From positions 1 through 9,149 of the forward strand of contig JASHSZ010000573.1 in NCBI GenBank assembly GCA_030040815.1: a stretch of DNA of 9,149 nt, given 5' to 3'. Made by a program: the position numbers and the translations under genes. Below are positions 6,109 through 9,149 of this stretch, in pieces; within the stretch, counting starts at the first letter, position 1, and the number at the start of each line of letters is the position of its first letter. Source of the DNA: Streptosporangiaceae bacterium (lineage in GTDB: Bacteria > Actinomycetota > Actinomycetes > Streptosporangiales > Streptosporangiaceae). The notes beneath the pieces were generated by a model that worked only from the letters and a program-made list of their open reading frames with translations, had not been told where the DNA came from and ran no database searches.

Positions 6109-6837
6109 GTGCCGGAGCGACCTTACGTGCTGTTGTCGGCCGCGATGTCGGCCGATGGGTACATCGACGACGCCAGCGGCAACCGGCTGGAGCTGTCCGA
6201 CGCGGCAGACTGGGACCGGGTCGACGAGCTCCGCGCCGCCAGTGACGCGATCATGGTGGGCGCGCAGACGATCCGCGGCGACAACCCGCGGTTGCTGGTG
6301 AGGTCCGCGGCCCGCCGGGAGCGCCGGGCCGCGGCGGGTCTGCCCGCAAACCCGCAGAAGGTCACGATCACCGGAACCGGCGTCCTCGACCCGCGATCGC
6401 TGTTCTTCGCCGGGACACCCGCGCCGCCGCTGGTGTACGTCCCGGCCGGGGGCGTGGTCCGGGTCGCGGAGCGGCTGTCTGGCGTGGCGACCGTCGTCCC
6501 GGTGCCCGTGGGCGCCGGGCCTGGCCGGCCGGTGAACCTGCCGTGGCTGCTCTCCGACCTCGCCGCCAGGGGCATCGGCCGGCTGATGGTCGAGGGCGGC
6601 GCCTCGGTGCTCGCGCAGTTCCTGGCCGCCGGGCTGGCCGACGAGTTCCACCTCGCCGTCGCGCCGGTCTTTGTCGCGGACCCGCGCGCCCCTCGCCTGC
6701 TGGCGGGCGGGCGGCGCGGTTCCCTCGCCGGGCGGATGCGGCTCGACGGAGTCAGTCAGGCCGGAGACATGGCTGTGCTGCACTATCGGCCGGTCGGACC
6801 GGACTTCAATGGCGACGGCGGCGGGCCGCTGGCCTGA
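6109..6837 (+). CDS. RibD C-terminal / dihydrofolate-reductase-fold reductase (pyrimidine reductase family)
   Basis: This is a 242-residue stand-alone reductase of the RibD-C fold, predicted to use NAD(P)H. In riboflavin synthesis the family reduces 5-amino-6-(5-phosphoribosylamino)uracil-type substrates, but many stand-alone actinobacterial members have no proven substrate. Visible motifs are LSAAMSADGYID (9-20), the nucleotide-binding DAIMVGAQTIRGDNPRL (46-62), KVTITGTG (84-91) and RLMVEGGASVLAQFL (158-172) with E162-G163-G164, followed by ADEFHLAVAPVFVADPRAPR. No deaminase domain is present. The GTG start gives the usual N-terminus beginning a few residues before the first strand. It is divergent from cobS across 144 bp, and no other riboflavin gene is in view, so assignment to that pathway is only possible, not shown. 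Confidence 0.87.
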   Translation: MPERPYVLLSAAMSADGYIDDASGNRLELSDAADWDRVDELRAASDAIMVGAQTIRGDNPRLLVRSAARRERRAAAGLPANPQKVTITGTGVLDPRSLFFAGTPAPPLVYVPAGGVVRVAERLSGVATVVPVPVGAGPGRPVNLPWLLSDLAARGIGRLMVEGGASVLAQFLAAGLADEFHLAVAPVFVADPRAPRLLAGGRRGSLAGRMRLDGVSQAGDMAVLHYRPVGPDFNGDGGGPLA

Positions 6838-6900
6838 TTGTCCGGACTTTGCCGCTGCCGAAGTCTGCCCCACGTGCTGAACGCCGGCCCGGTCACAGTG

Positions 6901-6906
6901 CAGGAT
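6901..6906 (+). promoter_or_regulatory. Candidate -10 element of the DUF5998 gene
   Basis: CAGGAT (one mismatch to TAnnnT) ends 6 nt before ATG 6913, the same distance as three other genes here. A GGAGG also lies 1 nt before the ATG, too close for a normal Shine-Dalgarno. The 75 bp between the reductase stop and this ATG otherwise hold only a weak 5-6 bp hairpin (6844-6866). Confidence 0.35.
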
Positions 6907-6912
6907 GGAGGC

Positions 6913-7506
6913 ATGAGCGATACGAAGGCGGTCTCGGGCGACCTGCGCACCGCGATCGAGCGCAGCGGCTACTACCCGGGCCTCGTGTACGACGCCGTGG
7001 CCACCGCCGTAGGGGCCGAGCCCGTGGTCTCGTTCGTCGTGCACCACGACGCTCACTTCGATCCGGGCATGGAAGTGCGCCGACACATCACCGTCATGGC
7101 CCTGACTGCGACCAGGCTCGTGTACTCGCACACCGATGAGTACCCGGCCGAGGAAGGCGAGCCGCAGGCCAGGCCGCAGGCCGAGACCAGCACCGAGGCG
7201 GTGCGCCACTCGCGCATCTCTTCGGTGGCGCTGACCAGGGTCATCTCGGATCCGGCAAGCTATCTGCCCGGCGTGACGGTGCCGACCGAGGTGGTGCTGA
7301 CAATCGGCTGGAACGTGCTCTCCCACCTGGAGATCGAGCCTGCCCACTGCGGTGATGAGAACTGCGAGGCCGACCACGGTTACACCGGGACAATGTCGGC
7401 CGACGACCTGACCGTGCGCGTCAGCTCGGCTGCCGACGGGCCGGAGGCGGTGCAGCAGGTGATGTCTTTCGCCCGCGCGCTGACCGAGGCGACCAGCGGC
7501 CCGTGA
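6913..7506 (+). CDS. DUF5998 family protein (function unknown)
   Basis: This is a 197-residue soluble protein typical of actinobacteria. I recognise it as DUF5998 by SFVVHHDAHFDPG (40-52), RRHITVMALTATRLVYSHTD, and the near-invariant C-terminal stretch HCGDENCEADHGYTGT (145-160) followed by a DDLTVRVSSAADG segment. C146, C151 and H155, with the H44/H45 pair, are possible metal ligands, but no metal role is established to my knowledge. The open frame extends upstream to 6838. I chose ATG 6913 because it gives the usual MSDTK-like N-terminus and has a -10-like hexamer 6 nt before it. Its stop overlaps the GTG of the phosphatase gene (GTGA), and the two genes are commonly neighbours in actinobacteria, which suggests a shared role that is still unknown. 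Confidence 0.88.
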   Translation: MSDTKAVSGDLRTAIERSGYYPGLVYDAVATAVGAEPVVSFVVHHDAHFDPGMEVRRHITVMALTATRLVYSHTDEYPAEEGEPQARPQAETSTEAVRHSRISSVALTRVISDPASYLPGVTVPTEVVLTIGWNVLSHLEIEPAHCGDENCEADHGYTGTMSADDLTVRVSSAADGPEAVQQVMSFARALTEATSGP

Positions 7507-8699
7507 CGACGGCGGGCACCGCGGGGGGCTTCGGGGGGTCGTTCCCCCAGGATGCAGCGGACACTTCCGGGCTGGCGGTCGACGGGCCACTGGTGCCCGG
7601 TTACGGCCAGACCAGCCTGGCGGACCTGAGCGACTCGCTGCTTACCTCGCTGGGGGTGCCCGGGGCCCGCAACCCGCTTGGGCTGGCGTCTGCAAGCCGC
7701 GTCTGCCTGCTGCTCGTGGACGGGCTGGGCTGGGACTTGCTGCGCAGCCACCGGTCGGCCGCGCCGTTCCTGGCGGGCCTGACCGAGACCGGCTGCTGGC
7801 TGACGGCCGGATTCCCGGCCACTACCGTGACCAGCCTGGGCTCGCTCGGGACCGCCCGTCCGCCCGGTCAGCACGGACTGCTGGGCTACCAGGTCCGGGT
7901 GCCCGAGTCCGGCCAGCTGCTCAACGCGCTGCGCTGGGACAAGGCGGTGGACCCGGTCCGCTGGCAGCCCGGACCGACGATCTTCGAACGCACCGCTGCG
8001 GCTGGCATCGCCGCGATCCGGGTCGCCGCCGGCGCCTTCCGGCCGTCGGGGCTGTCGATGGCGGCCATGCGAGGAGCCGACTACCACTCCGCGGACACTC
8101 TCGGCGCGCTCGTCGGTAGCACGGCCGCAGCGCTGGCTGCGGAGCGGCGCGCACTGGCCCTGGTCTACACCGGGGATCTGGACGGTACCGGCCACGCGTG
8201 GGGCTGCGAGTCGCCCGCGTGGCGGTTCCAGCTCGGGCACGTGGACCGGCTCGCCGAGCAGCTGGCCGGGGCGCTCCCATCCGGCACCGTGCTCTACGTC
8301 ACCGCTGACCACGGCATGGTGGACGTGCCGCCGGGGGAGCGGACGGACGCCGATGCCGGTGTGGAGCTGCGGGCGGGCGTGGCCCTGCTCGGCGGCGAGG
8401 GACGGGCGCGGCACGTCTACGCGGTACCCGGAGCGGCCGCCGACGTGCTCGCGGCGTGGCAGTCCGTACTGGGCGACAGCGCGTGGGTCATGAGCCGGGA
8501 CGAGGCCATCGAAGCCGGCTGGTTCGGGCCGGTGGACAGCTGGTCTGCCGCGCGTATCGGCGATGTGGTCGCGGCGGCGCGGGGCCGGTCCGCCGTGATA
8601 GCGACGCAGGCCGAGCCGCGCGAGTCGGCCCTCGTGGGCATGCACGGCTCCCTGACGCCCGCCGAGCAGCGTGTGCCGTTGCTCACCTACGTAGCATGA
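7503..8699 (+). CDS. Alkaline-phosphatase-superfamily protein (type I phosphodiesterase / nucleotide pyrophosphatase-like)
   Basis: This is a 398-residue hydrolase-fold protein predicted to cleave a phosphoester or nucleotide pyrophosphate bond using two metals. In order it has D73 (CLLLVDGLGWDLL), a nucleophile threonine at 107 or 108 (FPATTVTSLGSL), D227 and H231 (GDLDGTGHAWG), D269 and H270 (VTADHGMVDV), and H381 (GMHGSLTP). This is the full metal and nucleophile set of the nucleotide pyrophosphatase branch. I see no signal peptide or membrane segment, so it is probably cytosolic, which is unusual for secreted phosphatases but common in this actinobacterial subgroup. The GTG start overlaps the DUF5998 stop by 4 nt and has no Shine-Dalgarno, which points to translational coupling. 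The first 35 residues are glycine-rich and probably disordered. The substrate is unknown. Confidence 0.9.
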   Translation: MTTAGTAGGFGGSFPQDAADTSGLAVDGPLVPGYGQTSLADLSDSLLTSLGVPGARNPLGLASASRVCLLLVDGLGWDLLRSHRSAAPFLAGLTETGCWLTAGFPATTVTSLGSLGTARPPGQHGLLGYQVRVPESGQLLNALRWDKAVDPVRWQPGPTIFERTAAAGIAAIRVAAGAFRPSGLSMAAMRGADYHSADTLGALVGSTAAALAAERRALALVYTGDLDGTGHAWGCESPAWRFQLGHVDRLAEQLAGALPSGTVLYVTADHGMVDVPPGERTDADAGVELRAGVALLGGEGRARHVYAVPGAAADVLAAWQSVLGDSAWVMSRDEAIEAGWFGPVDSWSAARIGDVVAAARGRSAVIATQAEPRESALVGMHGSLTPAEQRVPLLTYVA

Positions 8700-8700
8700 C

Positions 8701-8716
8701 GCGCCGGGACGGGCGC
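8701..8716 (+). terminator. Weak hairpin just after the phosphatase stop
   Basis: GCGCC (8701-8705) and GGCGC (8712-8716) can pair around a 6-nt loop starting one base past the TGA. There is no U-tract, so at best it is a weak, non-canonical terminator. Short stems of this kind arise often in GC-rich DNA. Confidence 0.2.
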
Positions 8717-8720
8717 ACAC

Positions 8721-8749
8721 TTGGTTATCCACAGCCACGGCGGCAAAAT
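8721..8749 (+). promoter_or_regulatory. Candidate promoter of the sulfurtransferase gene
   Basis: TTGGTT (8721-8726) and CAAAAT (8744-8749) are separated by 17 bp and match the -35 and -10 consensus at 3 and 4 positions. Transcription would begin near 8756, giving a leader of about 56 nt that ends in the Shine-Dalgarno AGGGAG (8797-8802). The first DnaA box overlaps the -35 and spacer, and the degenerate box overlaps the -10. Confidence 0.42.
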
Positions 8750-8797
8750 GCACGGCCAGTGGCCAAGTTGTACACAGGTAACTGCCAGTTATTCACA
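8725..8797 (+). promoter_or_regulatory. Cluster of DnaA boxes, phased at about two helical turns
   Basis: Three 9-mers match TT(A/G)TnCACA on the plus strand: TTATCCACA (8725-8733), TTGTACACA (8768-8776) and TTATTCACA (8789-8797). The first and third are perfect TTATnCACA. A degenerate copy, AAATGCACG (8746-8754, 6 of 9), falls in the larger gap, so the starts are spaced 21, 22 and 21 bp. All have the same orientation and would face the same side of the helix. The DNA is intergenic, between the phosphatase stop and the sulfurtransferase start. I see no AT-rich unwinding region and no dnaA or dnaN, so it is not an obvious origin. It could titrate DnaA or regulate the downstream gene. Confidence 0.75.
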
Positions 8798-8811
8798 GGG
8801 AGCGCGAATAG

Positions 8812-9149
8812 ATGCCAAGGTCGAACGTCGATCCGCTGATCAACGTCGCGGAGCTGGCGAACGCGGTGGCGGCAGCCACCGCGCCGGTCCTGCTTGACGT
8901 CCGGTGGCGGCTCGGCGGGCCGCCGGGAGTCGACAGCTACCGGGCTGGGCACCTGCCCGGCGCCGTTTATGCGGACATGGACACTCAGCTGGCCGGCCCG
9001 CCGGGGGACCGCGGGCGGCACCCGTTGCCGGATACGCCGGTATTCGAGGCCGCCATGCGCGCTGCGGGCGTCCGCGACGGCGGCCCGGTTGTGGTCTACG
9101 ACGAGGCGGATGCGACAGCGGCTGCTCGCGCGTGGTGGCTGCTTCGCTT
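8812..9149 (+). CDS. Rhodanese-type sulfurtransferase (thiosulfate / 3-mercaptopyruvate), N-terminal part
   Basis: The first 112 codons and 2 nt of a two-domain sulfurtransferase are present; the right edge cuts the gene. These enzymes move sulfane sulfur from thiosulfate or 3-mercaptopyruvate to an acceptor. Visible are the start of the N-terminal (non-catalytic) rhodanese domain VLLDVRWRL (27-35), the CH2A-like YRAGHLPGAVYADMDTQLAG segment (44-63), and VVVYDEADATAAARAWWLLR near the edge. The catalytic cysteine would be in the second domain, beyond the window, so activity cannot be judged. The ATG start is supported by AGGGAG with a 9-nt spacer. Unlike most neighbours it has a real 5' leader, and that leader carries DnaA boxes. 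Confidence 0.92.
   Translation, partial: MPRSNVDPLINVAELANAVAAATAPVLLDVRWRLGGPPGVDSYRAGHLPGAVYADMDTQLAGPPGDRGRHPLPDTPVFEAAMRAAGVRDGGPVVVYDEADATAAARAWWLLR

Noticed and set aside
6844..6866. Terminator between the reductase and DUF5998 genes
   Set aside because: The GACTT/AAGTC stem has an 11-nt loop and no U-tract, so it is too weak to call.
6838..6912. Longer N-terminus for the DUF5998 protein from TTG 6838
   Set aside because: The extra 25 residues do not resemble the family and would begin immediately after the reductase stop. ATG 6913 gives the expected N-terminus.
6076..7590. Long minus-strand open frame (about 500 codons) opposite the reductase and DUF5998 genes
   Set aside because: It is antisense to two genes with clear family motifs, is rich in H, R, G and P as is typical of GC-rich shadow frames, and shows no recognisable domain.
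7380..8753. Long minus-strand open frame (about 457 codons) opposite the phosphatase gene
   Set aside because: The opposite strand carries the complete two-metal phosphatase active site. This frame is a compositional shadow and crosses the DnaA-box spacer without a sensible N-terminus.
8725..8811. Chromosomal origin (oriC)
   Set aside because: There are only three good boxes, no AT-rich unwinding stretch, and no dnaA or dnaN neighbours. A titration or regulatory cluster fits better.
8696..8839. Small plus-strand ORF starting ATGA over the phosphatase stop (47 codons)
   Set aside because: The overlap geometry is tempting, but it runs through the DnaA boxes and into the sulfurtransferase in another frame, has no known motif, and has an R/Q/G-rich chance composition.

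Overview
The window is about 70% GC or more by eye. Its gene families (DUF5998, M17 aminopeptidase, DesK/NarL-type two-component pair, CobS) and its GTG starts point to a chromosomal segment of a high-GC actinomycete. I cannot name the genus. There is no integrase, transposase, tRNA, rRNA or CRISPR array, so this reads as core or near-core chromosome.

Layout, left to right. Positions 1-4620 are all on the minus strand: a leucyl aminopeptidase gene (pepA) whose 3' end lies beyond the left edge; a decayed 3' fragment of an MHYT-domain membrane protein gene (1438-1683) followed by a lower-GC patch; a NarL-type response regulator overlapping its histidine kinase by 4 nt (1768-3791); and an S51/PepE-like serine peptidase (3889-4620). 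A divergent spacer of 120 bp then leads to a plus-strand HIT-family protein (about 4741-5232). Its 3' end overlaps the convergent cobS gene (5191-5964, minus) by 42 bp. Divergent from cobS, a plus-strand series follows: a RibD-C/DHFR-like reductase, a DUF5998 protein, an alkaline-phosphatase-superfamily protein overlapping DUF5998 by 4 nt, and the 5' part of a rhodanese-type sulfurtransferase cut by the right edge.

Most genes here are housekeeping: peptide turnover, cobalamin nucleotide-loop assembly, nucleotide or phosphoester hydrolysis and sulfur transfer. The two obvious co-translated pairs are kinase/regulator and DUF5998/phosphatase.

The non-coding DNA is the most unusual part. Upstream of the sulfurtransferase (8725-8797) are three good DnaA boxes plus one degenerate box, all in the same orientation with starts 21, 22 and 21 bp apart, overlapping a plausible promoter. 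Five genes have a TAnnnT -10 hexamer ending 6 or 8 nt before the start codon and a sixth has a CAGGAT hexamer at 6 nt, which suggests widespread leaderless transcription. The HIT gene has a good Shine-Dalgarno facing an ATC where ATG is expected. The MHYT remnant abuts pepA. I see no convincing new multi-gene system; the DnaA-box ladder is the best candidate for something undescribed.
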